Notes: generated by a model from the sequence alone, not told the origin. A stretch of 64,000 nucleotides of DNA from Aequorivita xiaoshiensis (GCF_022008395.1 NZ_JAIRBB010000004.1:121913-185912); one strand, 5' to 3'; positions 54,507 through 64,000 are shown, counted from the first letter of the stretch. Numbers and translations are program-made.

Positions 54507-54800
54507 TTATTCAAAATTCTTAATCTCATTAATACTTGCAAACTGAGAGTTTTTAGCATTGTTGTCCTGATCAACTACCATAACTACAAAACTTAAGTTT
54601 TCACCTACATAGTTAGAAGGAACTGTAAAGGTGTAGTTCTTTTTAAATTCTTGGAAAGCAGGTGTTGAAGGAATTGCATCTCCAAACAAGTCAGAAAGTG
54701 AATTTCTCAACGCATCATTGTGTACATAATCTTCAATCGGATTTCCTAGACCTTCATAAGGATGCCCAGGAGGCGCAGACCCAATTACTTCGCTACCTAT
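54507..54800 (-). pseudogene. C-terminal remnant of an Omp28-type outer-membrane lipoprotein gene
   Basis: The minus-strand frame reads EDYVHNDALRNSLSDLFGD, then KKNYTFTVPSNYVGENL, then SFVVMVVDQDN and a normal stop, which matches the end of Omp28-type proteins. The 5' half (signal peptide and the thioredoxin-like part) is absent. Upstream, the frame runs into sequence that belongs to the plus-strand fragment starting near 54802. It therefore looks truncated at about 54795-54806. Convergent with pruA. Confidence 0.65.
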
Positions 54801-54801
54801 T

Positions 54802-55539
54802 ACATACACAATTAATGGTGAAACGCACACATTTACATGGACTGGCAACTTATTATCGCTTAGATCGGAGACGGTTTCTTTACCAACAGTAAACTATACG
54901 TTAAATAGCACAAACACACTGGAGGTTACTATCCCTAACGACGACGATAACTCTAACAACTCACAATCTACCACTTTTGACCAAGCAGCTGAAGGTACTG
55001 GCACAGTTAACTTAGAAATTCGTACCGATGGATATGGATCTGAGTGCCGCTGGAACATTAAAGATAGCAATGGGAACATTATCGACAATGGTGGACCTTA
55101 CCCTAACAACACTACAGTAAACCTTACATTTAATTTGGACGAAGACTGCTATCTATTTACTGGGATAGACACTTGGGGAGACGGTGGAACAAGATTCACT
55201 TTAACTGATAGTGAAGGAACCCAACTGTTTTACGCAGTAGGTAATTGGGGAGCTGAAACCACAGGACAGTTTGGTAGTAACGGTGTATTAGGTACTAACG
55301 ATTTTAGCACTGAAAGCATTGCTCTTTATCCTAACCCAGCAAGTACAGTTCTTAACCTTAAGAATGCTGAAAATGCAAATATCGAAGTTTATGATATTTT
55401 AGGAAAATTGATTCTAACTCAAAATAACATTGATGTAGACGCTCAAATAAATGTTGCTAATCTACAAGCTGGAACCTATTTTATTAAAATATCTAAAGAT
55501 AACTCGGTTACAACTAAGAAGTTTTTAGTTACTAAATAG
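54802..55539 (+). pseudogene. C-terminal remnant of an Omp28-type protein with T9SS sorting domain
   Basis: The frame is open from 54760, but recognisable sequence starts with YTINGETHTFTWTGN near 54802. It goes on through LSLRSETVSLPTVNY, EIRTDGYGSECRWNI, CYLFTGIDTWGDGG and a type A T9SS C-terminal domain (IALYPNPASTVLNLKN ... GTYFIKISK). There is no start codon or signal peptide with a credible N-terminus, and the N-terminal half expected for the family is missing. Only a late TTG (55135) could begin translation. It abuts the minus-strand remnant head to head. Confidence 0.7.
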
Positions 55540-55559
55540 TTTTAGAAGTACATATTTTG

Positions 55560-55588
55560 AAAACCCCGATTCGTTCGGGGTTTTTTTT
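55560..55588 (+). terminator. Terminator after the T9SS-domain remnant
   Basis: A 10-bp stem AAAACCCCGA / TCGGGGTTTT with a 5-base loop is followed by a run of T. Confidence 0.88.
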
Positions 55589-55646
55589 ATACCTTAACCC
55601 TACCTCAGGTATACTGTATGAATATGCAATTTAAATCATTAAAAAA

Positions 55647-56210
55647 ATGAAATATACTATCAAAGGAGAAAAAACAATATTTGATGACCACTATAAAATA
55701 ACCGAGGGAAACATAACCCACGACACTTTCAAAGGAAGTGAAATAACAGTTAGACGTTTAGCATTTGAAAGAGGTGACTCTGTGGCAATACTTTTATATG
55801 AAAAGGAATCGCAAAGCTTACTCCTAACCAATCAATTTAGATATCCTACTTGCAAACACCACAACGGATGGCTGCTCGAAATTCCGGCTGGATCTCTAGA
55901 AAAAAATGAAAATCCTAAAGATTGTATTATCAGAGAAGTACTAGAAGAAATTGGATATAAAATTAAAAACCCAAAACTAATAAATACATTCTACACCTCA
56001 CCCGGGGCTAGCACCGAACGTATATTTTTATATTTTGCAAAGGTTTCAGCTCAAGACAAAATTTCACAAGGAGGTGGAGTTGAAACAGAAAATGAGGATA
56101 TTCAACTTGTCAAGTTACCCATAGCTGATATTCATTCGAAAATCACAGAATTTAAGGATGCAAAAACCATCCTAGCACTGCAATGGTTTCTTACAAATAA
56201 CCAAGTTTAA
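55647..56210 (+). CDS. NUDIX hydrolase, ADP-sugar pyrophosphatase type
   Basis: The 187-residue protein has an N-terminal beta part with TVRRLAFERGDSVAILLYE, as in ADP-ribose pyrophosphatases. The Nudix box reads GSLEKNENPKDCIIREVLEEIG, with REVLEEIG binding Mg. The following FYTSPGASTERIFLYFAKV is also a mark of the NudF-like group. It probably hydrolyses ADP-ribose or similar nucleoside diphosphate sugars. Confidence 0.92.
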   Translation: MKYTIKGEKTIFDDHYKITEGNITHDTFKGSEITVRRLAFERGDSVAILLYEKESQSLLLTNQFRYPTCKHHNGWLLEIPAGSLEKNENPKDCIIREVLEEIGYKIKNPKLINTFYTSPGASTERIFLYFAKVSAQDKISQGGGVETENEDIQLVKLPIADIHSKITEFKDAKTILALQWFLTNNQV

Positions 56211-56261
56211 TGAAGCTTTGGTGGTTTTAATTACTAAAACAAATCGAAATTCCGCCTGAAG

Positions 56262-56900
56262 CTACTTCTCTTTTCCTTTATATTTAAGCGGTAAATACAC
56301 CACACTTTTCGTTTCAAAGAACTCTTCTTCAAAGTAATTTTCTAAAAGATAAATTTCAGCATTTCTATACACTTTTAATTCCTCTGTCAAATCACCTCCT
56401 TTTAAATAGAGAATCCCATTTTTGCGATCGTGTAAACTCTTTTTGGCGATTTTTCCGTTTACCCAATGTACAAATGTTTCCATCTGAGCTACGGCACGAC
56501 TTACAATAAAATCGTAATTTTCTGAAATAGTTTCAACTCTTGCATTTGTAGTTTTTACATTTTCTAATTGCAAACCATTTACTACCTCATCTACTACTTT
56601 TATTTTTTTTCCTATGCTATCTACTAGGTGAAAATGAACTTCTGGATATAAAATGGCTAGAGGAATACCCGGAAAACCTCCTCCTGTACCAACATCTAAA
56701 ATATTAGAACCTGGTAAAAAAGTTTGAACTTTTGCAATTCCAAGTGAATGTAAAACATGTCTTAAGTATAGTTCATCTATATCCTTTCGAGATACTACAT
56801 TTATCTTTAAATTCCAGTCTTGATAGAGTCTTTGTAACTGGTCAAACTGTTCCTTCTGAGTATCAGTAAGTTGTGGGAAATATTTTAAAATTAGCTCCAT
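56262..56900 (-). CDS. rsmG: 16S rRNA (guanine-527-N7)-methyltransferase
   Basis: RsmG methylates G527 of 16S rRNA; loss gives low-level streptomycin resistance in many bacteria. The protein has 212 residues from the ATG at 56900, the usual length; an upstream start at 56957 would add a non-conserved stretch. Motifs are WNLKINVVSRKDIDELYLRHVLHSL, SNILDVGTGGGFPGIPLAI for SAM binding, FHLVDSIGKKI, and FIVSRAVAQM. It is divergent from the desaturase gene. Confidence 0.95.
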   Translation of the reverse strand: MELILKYFPQLTDTQKEQFDQLQRLYQDWNLKINVVSRKDIDELYLRHVLHSLGIAKVQTFLPGSNILDVGTGGGFPGIPLAILYPEVHFHLVDSIGKKIKVVDEVVNGLQLENVKTTNARVETISENYDFIVSRAVAQMETFVHWVNGKIAKKSLHDRKNGILYLKGGDLTEELKVYRNAEIYLLENYFEEEFFETKSVVYLPLKYKGKEK

Positions 56901-57025
56901 ATCTGTAAATAAGTCGCAAAAGTAGGATATCTTAATTAAAATTGTGAATTTCGACAACTAGATTTCCATAAAAGATGTCTATTTTTGTTGAATCTACAAA
57001 TTATATTACCCTTGTTAACTATTAC

Positions 57026-58129
57026 ATGAATCAAAAAAACTTAAACTTTTCAAGAAAGGATAGCGCAAAATTCTTTAGAACACTAAATAAACGAGTAAAC
57101 GATTATTTCAAAGAAAACGAAATTGATAAATCAGGAAACTGGAAACTTCACCTGAAAACAATTATCATGTTTTCACTTTATCTTACCCCTTATTTTTTAT
57201 TACTTACACTAAATTTCCCTGGATGGGCTCAATTACTACTTACCATTATTATGGGAGTAGGAATGGCTGGCGTGGGAATGAATGTTATGCACGATGCTAA
57301 TCACGGGTCATATTCATCCAAAAAATGGATAAATAAGGTTATGGGCAGCAGTATGTATATTCTTGCTGGAAACGTCTATAATTGGCAAGTACAACACAAT
57401 GTGCTCCACCATACTTACACAAATATTCACGGCCACGATGAAGATTTAGAAGCAGGACGTATTCTTAGATTTTCAAAACATTCAAAATGGAAACGTTTCC
57501 ATAAATATCAACATTGGTACAGCGTATTACTTTATGGATTACTAACCTTTAACTGGGTACTAACTACAGATTTTTTTCAAACTAAAAGATATTTAGCTAG
57601 AAAACTATCCTACGGCAAATTCCCAAGTCCGGTAAAACAATGGAGTATTTTAGTAATAACTAAAATTATTTACGTTTCCTTATGGATAATAATTCCAATT
57701 TTATTTTTCGATATTGTATGGTGGAAAATATTAATAGGCTTCTTTATAATGCACTACGTTGCTGGATTGATTTTAAGTATTGTTTTTCAACTTGCTCACG
57801 TTGTTGAGGACACCGAAATCTTCCTTCCAGACGACAGCGGCACTATGAAAAATACTTGGGCTATTCACCAGTTATTCACTACAGTGAATTTCTCTGTTAA
57901 CAATCCAATTGTAAATTGGTACACTGGCGGATTAAATCACCAAGTAGAACACCATATTTTTCCAAATATCAGTCATATTCACTACAAGAAAATTTCTGAA
58001 ATTGTAAAAAACACCACAAAAGAATTCAATTTACCTTATAAAGAATATAAAACTACCAGAGAGGCGATAGCTGCCCATTTTAGACATTTAAGAGAAATGG
58101 GGCAAAAACCTGCTACTCTAACTGCTTAA
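57026..58129 (+). CDS. Membrane fatty-acid desaturase (acyl-CoA / acyl-lipid desaturase family)
   Basis: The protein has 367 residues from the ATG at 57026; an in-frame ATG at 56975 adds 17 residues with no support. Four or so membrane helices carry the three His boxes: HDANHGS, HNVLHHTYTN (HxxHH) and NHQVEHHIFP, the QxxHH form of front-end or omega desaturases. It inserts a double bond in membrane fatty acids with a di-iron centre and O2. The reductase partner is not adjacent. The aminotransferase gene follows after five bases. Confidence 0.92.
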   Translation: MNQKNLNFSRKDSAKFFRTLNKRVNDYFKENEIDKSGNWKLHLKTIIMFSLYLTPYFLLLTLNFPGWAQLLLTIIMGVGMAGVGMNVMHDANHGSYSSKKWINKVMGSSMYILAGNVYNWQVQHNVLHHTYTNIHGHDEDLEAGRILRFSKHSKWKRFHKYQHWYSVLLYGLLTFNWVLTTDFFQTKRYLARKLSYGKFPSPVKQWSILVITKIIYVSLWIIIPILFFDIVWWKILIGFFIMHYVAGLILSIVFQLAHVVEDTEIFLPDDSGTMKNTWAIHQLFTTVNFSVNNPIVNWYTGGLNHQVEHHIFPNISHIHYKKISEIVKNTTKEFNLPYKEYKTTREAIAAHFRHLREMGQKPATLTA

Positions 58130-58134
58130 TTATT

Positions 58135-59322
58135 ATGGACAAAAGACTTTCAAATCGCGTAAATGCGATGGCAACCTCAGCTACATTAGCGATGGCTGCC
58201 AAAACCAGAGAACTTAAAGATCAAGGAGAAGACATTATCGGGTTAAGTCTTGGTGAGCCTGATTTTACAGTTCCAGATTACATCAAGGATGCGGCAATTC
58301 AAGCAATTAAAGACGATTTTCATTCATATACTCCTGTAGATGGTTATGGCGAGCTCAAAAACGCTATAATTCACAAATTTAAGCGAGATAATAATATTGA
58401 ATACAAACCTTCTCAAATAGTAGTATCTACAGGCGCCAAGCAATCTTTAGCAAACTTAACTATGGTCCTTTTAAATGAAGGGGATGAAGTCTTGCTTCCG
58501 GCACCATATTGGGTGAGTTATGCAGACCAATGCAAAGTTGCTGGAGGAGTACCAATAGAAATTCCAACTACTATCGAAACCGATTTTAAAGTTACTGCAG
58601 AAGCACTAGAAGCTGCAATCACTCCAAAAACTAAAATGATTATTTACAGTTCACCTTGCAACCCAAGTGGTTCGGTTTACAGTAAAGAAGAACTCAGAAA
58701 ATTAGCTGATGTATTGGTGAAATACCCTCATGTAACAGTAATTAGCGATGAAATTTACGAGCACATTAATTTTAGTGGGGGTCATGCTTCTATGGCTGAA
58801 TTTGATGACATGTACGACCGTACTGTAATCGTAAATGGGGTTTCAAAAGCCTTTTCGATGACCGGTTGGCGTATTGGTTACATTGGTGGCCCAGAATGGA
58901 TTGCAAGAGCTTGTAACAAAATGCAAGGTCAAGTAACTAGTGGAGCAAATGCTATAGCACAACGCGCTGCAATTACAGCCTTAGAAAATCCGCCAAGTAA
59001 AATTAAATTTATGGTTGACGCTTTCAGAGAAAGAAGAGAGCTTATACTAGGATTACTTTCCGATATTGATGGTTTTAAAATTAATAAACCAGAGGGTGCC
59101 TTTTATGTCTTCCCAGATATTTCTTATTTCTTTGGAAAAACTCTTCGCGGAAAAAATATTAATTCCGCTTCAGATTTTTCACTTTATCTATTAGAAGAAG
59201 CCAAGGTAGCAACCGTTACGGGTGAGGCTTTTGGAGACCCTAATTGCATTAGGCTTTCATATGCTGCATCAGAAAGCGACATTAAAGAAGCTATTTTAAG
59301 AATCAAAGAAGCCGTTTCTTAA
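58135..59322 (+). CDS. Aspartate-type PLP-dependent aminotransferase
   Basis: The complete 395-residue class I aminotransferase (I-gamma type) has IGLSLGEPDF, STGAKQSLANLTM and VLLPAPYWVSY with the PLP-stacking Tyr. SSPCNPSGSVY with Asn, ISDEIYEHI with Asp and Tyr, and VNGVSKAFSMTGWRIGY with the PLP lysine near residue 240 follow. The late NCIRLSYAASE holds the carboxylate-binding Arg. It probably transfers amino groups between aspartate and 2-oxoglutarate. It is a second gene of this family besides the one at the left edge. Confidence 0.94.
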   Translation: MDKRLSNRVNAMATSATLAMAAKTRELKDQGEDIIGLSLGEPDFTVPDYIKDAAIQAIKDDFHSYTPVDGYGELKNAIIHKFKRDNNIEYKPSQIVVSTGAKQSLANLTMVLLNEGDEVLLPAPYWVSYADQCKVAGGVPIEIPTTIETDFKVTAEALEAAITPKTKMIIYSSPCNPSGSVYSKEELRKLADVLVKYPHVTVISDEIYEHINFSGGHASMAEFDDMYDRTVIVNGVSKAFSMTGWRIGYIGGPEWIARACNKMQGQVTSGANAIAQRAAITALENPPSKIKFMVDAFRERRELILGLLSDIDGFKINKPEGAFYVFPDISYFFGKTLRGKNINSASDFSLYLLEEAKVATVTGEAFGDPNCIRLSYAASESDIKEAILRIKEAVS

Positions 59323-59351
59323 TACTATATTTCTATAAATAATATTTTAAT

Positions 59352-59390
59352 AACAGGATTAGTTAAAAACAACTAATCCTGTTTTTTTTA
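59352..59390 (+). terminator. Terminator after the aminotransferase gene
   Basis: A 13-bp perfect stem AACAGGATTAGTT / AACTAATCCTGTT with a 6-base loop (59352-59383) is followed by a T tract. Confidence 0.92.
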
Positions 59391-59440
59391 TATAAATTCT
59401 CTGTAATTTAGGCACTTTAAAATCCAAAAAACTAACTTTA

Positions 59441-62362
59441 ATGAAATCAAAATTTACATTATTTCTCATTCTTTTTGCTTTTGCATTCGGGGCTTCAGCA
59501 CAAGATAGAACCAAAGCCACCTATGTAGGTACAGTAGGCAATGTAGTACACGTACCTTCAATTGCCTCCCAGGCCGCACAGAACGAATTACCTCCTGCAC
59601 GAGTAAAAAAATCTGTAATGCAAGACGGAAGAGCATCGCGAAACTTAATTGTACCTGGAAAAGACCCTCAAATTGAAGATGATTTCTTTGTGAGAAATCC
59701 TCATAAATTAACACAAGCCCTAAAAGGGCGTACCCCTTCGCTAGTATTTGATGCTGCTTCATCAAACTCACAACCTACCGATCCTGCCGTTGGCGTGGGG
59801 CCTAACCACGTATTTGTGGTTTTTAATACTGGCTTCAGAATTTTCGATAAAAGCGGAAACCCTTTAACTGGACAATTAAGCCCTAATCCAACTATTTTTC
59901 CAAATGGTGGATGTTGCGACTTAACTGTTTCATACGACAATGCAGCTGATAGATTTGTAATTACATTTCTTGGGAATGGTGCTCAAATAGCAGTATCAGA
60001 TGGGCCAGACCCAGTAAATGACGGATGGTATGTTTATAATATTGCTCAAATTAGTGACTATCAAAAACTTTCAATTTGGAGTGACGGATATTATATGACG
60101 GATAACACAAGTGCAACCAATAAAGTATATGCTATGGAGCGTTCAAAAATGCTTAATGGAGATGCTTCAGCTAAAATTATTGGATTTCCACTTCCTGGAA
60201 TTGTAAGAAATGGCTTTTACAGTCCGCAAGCCTTAAATGTTACTAACAATAACCTTCCTGCTCCTGGGGCTGCTCCTATTGTGTATCTTCAAGACGATGC
60301 TTGGTCTGGTGTTTCACAAGATCATGTAAAATTATGGACCATAGATGTCGATTGGGCAACTCCAGCCAATTCCACAATTACAGCTCCAATTGAACTAATC
60401 ACGACTCCATTTATATCAGTTTTTGACGGCGGAAGTTTTTCTAACCTATCTCAACCTGGTGGTGGCGCTGCAATTGATGCTCTTCAGGCAACTATCATGA
60501 ATCAGGCTCAATTCAGAAAATTTAACACTCACAACTCTGCAGTATTTAATTTTGTTGTTGATACAGATGCAACTGGTGGTGAACTTGCGGGAATCCGTTG
60601 GTTCGAACTGCGTCAAGATGGCGATGGGCAACCATGGAGTATTTACCAAGAAGGCACACATACTTCCCCTGACGGAAAACACGCTTGGCATGGAAGTATG
60701 ATGATGGACATGCAAGGTAATATTGCTATGGGATATACTGCAATGGCTGGTCCGAATACGCCAGACCCTACTTCAAAAAGAGTTAGTTCATATTATACGG
60801 GACGTTTTGCAAACGATCCGCTAAACACCATGACTATCAGTGAAGAATTAATTGCAGCAGGAAATCAAAATATTCCTGGATTGCGATATGGAGACTACAG
60901 TAAAATTGATATAGACCCTGTAAACGATAAGGAGTTTTGGTATATAAACGAATATATGAACAACGGAAGAAAGGACGTTGTAGGTGTTTTTCAAATTGCT
61001 CCAAACTTCAATAAAGATGTTGGGGTAGTAAGCATAGACAGTCCTGAATCTGGAACACTTTCAAATAGTGAAACTGTTAAGATTACTATATTTAATTATG
61101 GAGAAGACAGCGCTTCCAACTTTCCAATAACTTTTCAGGTTGATGGTGGCACAGTAGTTACTGAAACATTTTCAGGAACAATTCCTTCAGCAACAACAGC
61201 AGAATACACGTTTACAGCGACTGCAAATTTAGGAACAGTTGGCACAACTTACGCAATTACAGCTGCAACAAATATGGCTGGCGATGAAAATACAGACAAC
61301 GATTCGCTTACTAAATCTGTCACTTACTTAGAGCCTAATGATATTGGTGTGAGTGATATTTCCTCACCTACCTCTGGCACACAATTAAGTGATTCAGAAG
61401 AAATAACTGTTACAATTACAAACTTTGGAGGCGAAACACAATCAAATTTTGATGTTTCATTTAATTTAGAAGGATCAATTGTTACTGAAACTGTTGCAGG
61501 ACCATTAGAAGGGAATTCAGAGATCACATACACCTTTACTCAAACAGGCGATTTTTCATCTTTTGGAAGTTACAATTTAAGCGCATATACATCGCTACCT
61601 AATGACAGTGATACTTCGAACGATGCGACAGCCGTTGTAATTACAAATCAAAATTGTACTCCAACAATGAACTGTAGTTCTGGGGATGGTTTACGATTGT
61701 TTAATTTAACCACTATTGACAACCCATCAGAATGTGAAGGATATGCCGATTTTACCGATCAAATTGCGGTTATGGATCCTGATACTACTTACGACCTTAC
61801 TTTAAAAACCAACTATGGGAATCAATATGTTCGTGTATGGGTCGATTTTAATGACGACTTTGTATTTTCTCAAGACGAATTAGTAGTCGATAATGTAATA
61901 ATCGGTCAAGGACAAGGCTCTGGTACCTTTACATTAACTACGCCCTTTGTAGTTCCTGCAGATGCTGCAATAGGACAACACTTAATGCGTGCTAAAACGA
62001 ACTGGAATGCTCCTGTTCCAAATGATGCTTGTGAAGAAACAACTTTTGGAGAAACAGAAGATTACAGCGTTCAGATAGGAGAATTAGGAGTTGGAGATTC
62101 AATTTTTAATGAGAGCGGACTTACTGTTTTATCTTTAGATAACAACGTGTTCGATATTAAAGCTGAAACTCAAGGGTACTCTAAAGATCTTCAATTGTCT
62201 GTATATAATATTTTAGGACAAAGACTACTTTTTAGAAAACTTGAAAATGAAGGCGGAACATACAGGTATAAACTAGATATGGGCTATGTAGCAAAAGGAG
62301 TTTACCTAATCCGTGTTGGTAATCGAGATACCGGAAGAATACAACGCATAATTGTGAAATAA
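59441..62362 (+). CDS. Large T9SS-secreted protein with CARDB and GEVED domains
   Basis: The 973-residue protein has a Sec signal (GASAQ, about 20 residues). Residues of about 85-520 look like a beta-propeller-like region with PTDPAVGVGPNHVF and YGDYSKIDIDP. Two CARDB-type Ig repeats follow, from about 524 (DVGVVSIDSPESGTL) and 632 (DIGVSDISSPTSGTQ). A GEVED-type domain sits near 790-880 (VRVWVDFNDDFVFSQDEL ... FGETEDYSV). A type A T9SS sorting domain closes it (LQLSVYNILGQRLL ... GVYLIRVGN). It is expected at the cell surface or secreted; the ligand is unknown. Confidence 0.88.
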   Translation: MKSKFTLFLILFAFAFGASAQDRTKATYVGTVGNVVHVPSIASQAAQNELPPARVKKSVMQDGRASRNLIVPGKDPQIEDDFFVRNPHKLTQALKGRTPSLVFDAASSNSQPTDPAVGVGPNHVFVVFNTGFRIFDKSGNPLTGQLSPNPTIFPNGGCCDLTVSYDNAADRFVITFLGNGAQIAVSDGPDPVNDGWYVYNIAQISDYQKLSIWSDGYYMTDNTSATNKVYAMERSKMLNGDASAKIIGFPLPGIVRNGFYSPQALNVTNNNLPAPGAAPIVYLQDDAWSGVSQDHVKLWTIDVDWATPANSTITAPIELITTPFISVFDGGSFSNLSQPGGGAAIDALQATIMNQAQFRKFNTHNSAVFNFVVDTDATGGELAGIRWFELRQDGDGQPWSIYQEGTHTSPDGKHAWHGSMMMDMQGNIAMGYTAMAGPNTPDPTSKRVSSYYTGRFANDPLNTMTISEELIAAGNQNIPGLRYGDYSKIDIDPVNDKEFWYINEYMNNGRKDVVGVFQIAPNFNKDVGVVSIDSPESGTLSNSETVKITIFNYGEDSASNFPITFQVDGGTVVTETFSGTIPSATTAEYTFTATANLGTVGTTYAITAATNMAGDENTDNDSLTKSVTYLEPNDIGVSDISSPTSGTQLSDSEEITVTITNFGGETQSNFDVSFNLEGSIVTETVAGPLEGNSEITYTFTQTGDFSSFGSYNLSAYTSLPNDSDTSNDATAVVITNQNCTPTMNCSSGDGLRLFNLTTIDNPSECEGYADFTDQIAVMDPDTTYDLTLKTNYGNQYVRVWVDFNDDFVFSQDELVVDNVIIGQGQGSGTFTLTTPFVVPADAAIGQHLMRAKTNWNAPVPNDACEETTFGETEDYSVQIGELGVGDSIFNESGLTVLSLDNNVFDIKAETQGYSKDLQLSVYNILGQRLLFRKLENEGGTYRYKLDMGYVAKGVYLIRVGNRDTGRIQRIIVK

Positions 62363-62383
62363 TTATTTTTTTCAATTAACATT

Positions 62384-62419
62384 AAAGCCCAAAGCATAAA
62401 AATTGCTTTGGGTTTTTTT
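62384..62419 (+). terminator. Terminator after the T9SS protein gene
   Basis: CCCAAAGCA (62388-62396) pairs with TGCTTTGGG (62404-62412), extended by a G-T pair and three A-T pairs, then a T tract. Confidence 0.88.
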
Positions 62420-62457
62420 ATGAAATCTATTGCTGTATTTTTACCAAAAATCGATAA

Positions 62458-63618
62458 ATGGCCAAAATTTTATTATTAGGAAGCGGAGAATTAGGTAAAG
62501 AATTCACCATTGCCGCCAAGAGAATCGGACAAACAGTTATAGCTGTTGATAGTTATAAAAATGCTCCAGCAGCCCAACTGGCAGATTTTGCCGAAGTTAT
62601 AAATATGCTAGACGGCAAAGCCTTAGACGCTTTAGTTGAAAAATACAAACCAGATTATATAGTTCCTGAAATTGAAGCCATCCGTACGGAGCGTTTTTAT
62701 GAATATGAAAAGCAAGGTTATACGGTTATTCCTTCAGCGAAGGCAGCTAATTTTACTATGAACCGTAAAGCCATTCGTGATTTAGCTGCAAAAGAATTAG
62801 GATTAAAAACCGCAGCTTATCGCTACGCAACCTCAGCCGAAAGTCTTAAAAAAGCAGTTTCGGAAATCGGGATGCCATGCGTGGTAAAACCATTAATGTC
62901 TTCTAGCGGAAAAGGCCAAAGTACCATCAAAACCGAAGCAGATATTGAAAACGCTTGGACCTATTCACAAGAGGGTTCCCGTGGTGATGTGGCTGAAGTT
63001 ATAGTAGAAGCATTTATAGATTTTAATTATGAAATTACGTTACTTACCGTAACGCAACGCAACGGAGAAACACTTTTCTGCCCACCCATTGGCCACCGAC
63101 AAGAACGTGGCGATTATATGGAAAGTTGGCAACCCGCCCCAATGAGAAATGATGTTTTAAAGGAAGCACAACAAATGGCTGAAAAAGTTACCACTGCCCT
63201 AACCGGTTGTGGCATTTGGGGAGTAGAATTCTTTGTGGCTGATAACGGCGTTTACTTTTCTGAACTTTCTCCAAGACCACACGATACCGGCATGGTAACC
63301 CTTGCAAAAACACAAAATTTCAACGAATTTGAATTGCACTTAAGAGCCGTACTTGGACTTCCAATTCCAGAAATAACCCAAGAACGCATTGGCTGCAGTG
63401 CAGTAATCTTAGCTTCAGAAAATTCAGATAATCCAACTTACAGCCATCTTGAAAAAGTAGCTGCATCGCCTAAAACAGATTTTAGAATTTTTGGGAAACC
63501 AACTTCTCGGCCATACAGAAGAATGGGAGTGGTTTTAACCTACGATAAAGTAGATGGAAACATCTCTGAAGTAACTGAAAAAGCAAAGAATCTTGTTAAA
63601 CATGTTAAGGTGAATTAA
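62458..63618 (+). CDS. purT: Formate-dependent phosphoribosylglycinamide formyltransferase
   Basis: PurT makes formyl-GAR from GAR, formate and ATP in purine synthesis, an alternative to PurN. The 386-residue ATP-grasp protein has [31 protein letters not shown] and [33 protein letters not shown] is the ATP lid, [27 protein letters not shown] and [24 protein letters not shown] with the metal Glu follow. It is complete, the last gene before a repeat-rich non-coding region. Confidence 0.96.
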   Translation: MAKILLLGSGELGKEFTIAAKRIGQTVIAVDSYKNAPAAQLADFAEVINMLDGKALDALVEKYKPDYIVPEIEAIRTERFYEYEKQGYTVIPSAKAANFTMNRKAIRDLAAKELGLKTAAYRYATSAESLKKAVSEIGMPCVVKPLMSSSGKGQSTIKTEADIENAWTYSQEGSRGDVAEVIVEAFIDFNYEITLLTVTQRNGETLFCPPIGHRQERGDYMESWQPAPMRNDVLKEAQQMAEKVTTALTGCGIWGVEFFVADNGVYFSELSPRPHDTGMVTLAKTQNFNEFELHLRAVLGLPIPEITQERIGCSAVILASENSDNPTYSHLEKVAASPKTDFRIFGKPTSRPYRRMGVVLTYDKVDGNISEVTEKAKNLVKHVKVN

Positions 63619-63730
63619 AGGTAATCTTTAAATTTCAGGGAAATATTTAAAAATCGACTATCGATAGATTCTCGAGTATTTTTTATATAAACTTAAGAAC
63701 TGGATTTTATATTTTTAACATTAAAAATGA

Positions 63731-64000
63731 GAGTAATACAAGGTTATAGAAACCTTGCCGAATAATGAGATGAGCGGAAAATTATTTATTTCAAAATTAT
63801 CCTTATAACAGTACTAGACCCTGCCCTCCTGAACTCAGTCGAAGGGTGTATTTAACTGCCAATTTAGAAATTAAATGTAAGTTGGAGTAATACCTAAAAG
63901 GTTATAAAAACTTTGCAGGATATTGAAAATTGTGGACAATTTTTCAATACTAAATTAACCACATCTACAAACTAGACCCTGTCCCCCTGAGCGCAGTCGA
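63731..64000 (+). repeat. Imperfect direct repeat with a 158-base period, with REP-like cores, at the right edge
   Basis: AGGTTATA(A/G)AAAC(C/T)TTGC occurs at 63741 and 63899. TAGACCCTG(C/T)CC(T/C)CCTGA(A/G)C(T/G)CAGTCGA occurs at 63815 and 63973. Both offsets are 158 bases, so one full unit and most of a second are visible. The CTGAGCGCAGTCGA ending is the same core as the palindromes at 20471 and 24062. The gene-free stretch from 63619 shows nothing else. Confidence 0.75.

Noticed and set aside
54840..54880. Sequencing-adapter sequence at the Omp28 junction
   Set aside because: AGATCGGAGA resembles the start of a common adapter but diverges after ten bases and sits inside a sensible reading frame.

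Overview
The window looks like a chromosome segment of a marine member of the Flavobacteriaceae (Bacteroidetes). The evidence is low GC, promoters with the Bacteroidetes -7 box TAnnTTTG and no clear Shine-Dalgarno sequences, proteins with the type IX secretion (T9SS) C-terminal sorting domain, a T9SS plug protein, a sodium-pumping NQR complex, and families typical of the group (DUF6702, DUF3667, BT0820-type HAD, HD-PycTM). I saw no rRNA, tRNA, CRISPR array, insertion sequence or prophage. Most of the window is core genome.

Layout. 1-10 kb holds housekeeping genes: the end of an aminotransferase, murB, a fasciclin lipoprotein, a small Cys-rich membrane protein, a glycosyltransferase with a sigma factor, gap, lpxK, a Nif3-like protein with a coiled-coil partner, msrA and a methyltransferase. 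10.2-18.1 kb has two tiny membrane or lipoprotein genes facing a minus-strand run. That run encodes an HD-PycTM membrane protein, a GAF protein, a 1218-residue protein and a small GNAT. The 1218-residue protein joins a calcineurin-type phosphoesterase, a kinase-like segment and an outer-membrane barrel. 19.2-26.1 kb is a kynurenine / 2-aminomuconate degradation cluster (kynU, kmo, RidA-type deaminase, aldehyde dehydrogenase, atypical SDR, ACMSD-like decarboxylase). 26-32 kb holds an O-methyltransferase, PAP2, tatA, and an M1 peptidase / DUF6702 / carboxypeptidase-like operon. 31.6-38 kb holds pepE, a GNAT, an M15 peptidase, gpmI, a thioredoxin-like lipoprotein, a HAD protein, map and a methyltransferase. 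37.9-45.5 kb is apbE followed by the full nqrABCDEF operon. 45.8-55.5 kb holds a monooxygenase with an extra Cys-motif N-terminus, an M23 peptidase, a DIP1984-family gene between strongly structured non-coding segments, the T9SS plug gene, DUF3667, apaG, an NRDE protein, pruA, and two broken Omp28-type genes placed head to head. 55.6-63.6 kb holds a NUDIX gene, rsmG, a desaturase, an aminotransferase, a large T9SS cargo protein and purT. The right edge is a non-coding repeat region.

How genes work together. ApbE (37.9 kb) attaches FMN to flavoproteins such as NqrB and NqrC, and it lies next to the nqr operon. The kynurenine cluster runs from kynurenine to 4-oxalocrotonate but lacks 3-hydroxyanthranilate dioxygenase and the upstream tryptophan steps inside the window. 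The run at 10.9-18.1 kb looks like one operon that combines two different phosphohydrolase folds, a small-molecule-sensor fold and a PycTM membrane domain. It is the best candidate here for an undescribed signalling system. The structured RNA segments around the DIP1984 gene are the best candidate for an undescribed RNA element.
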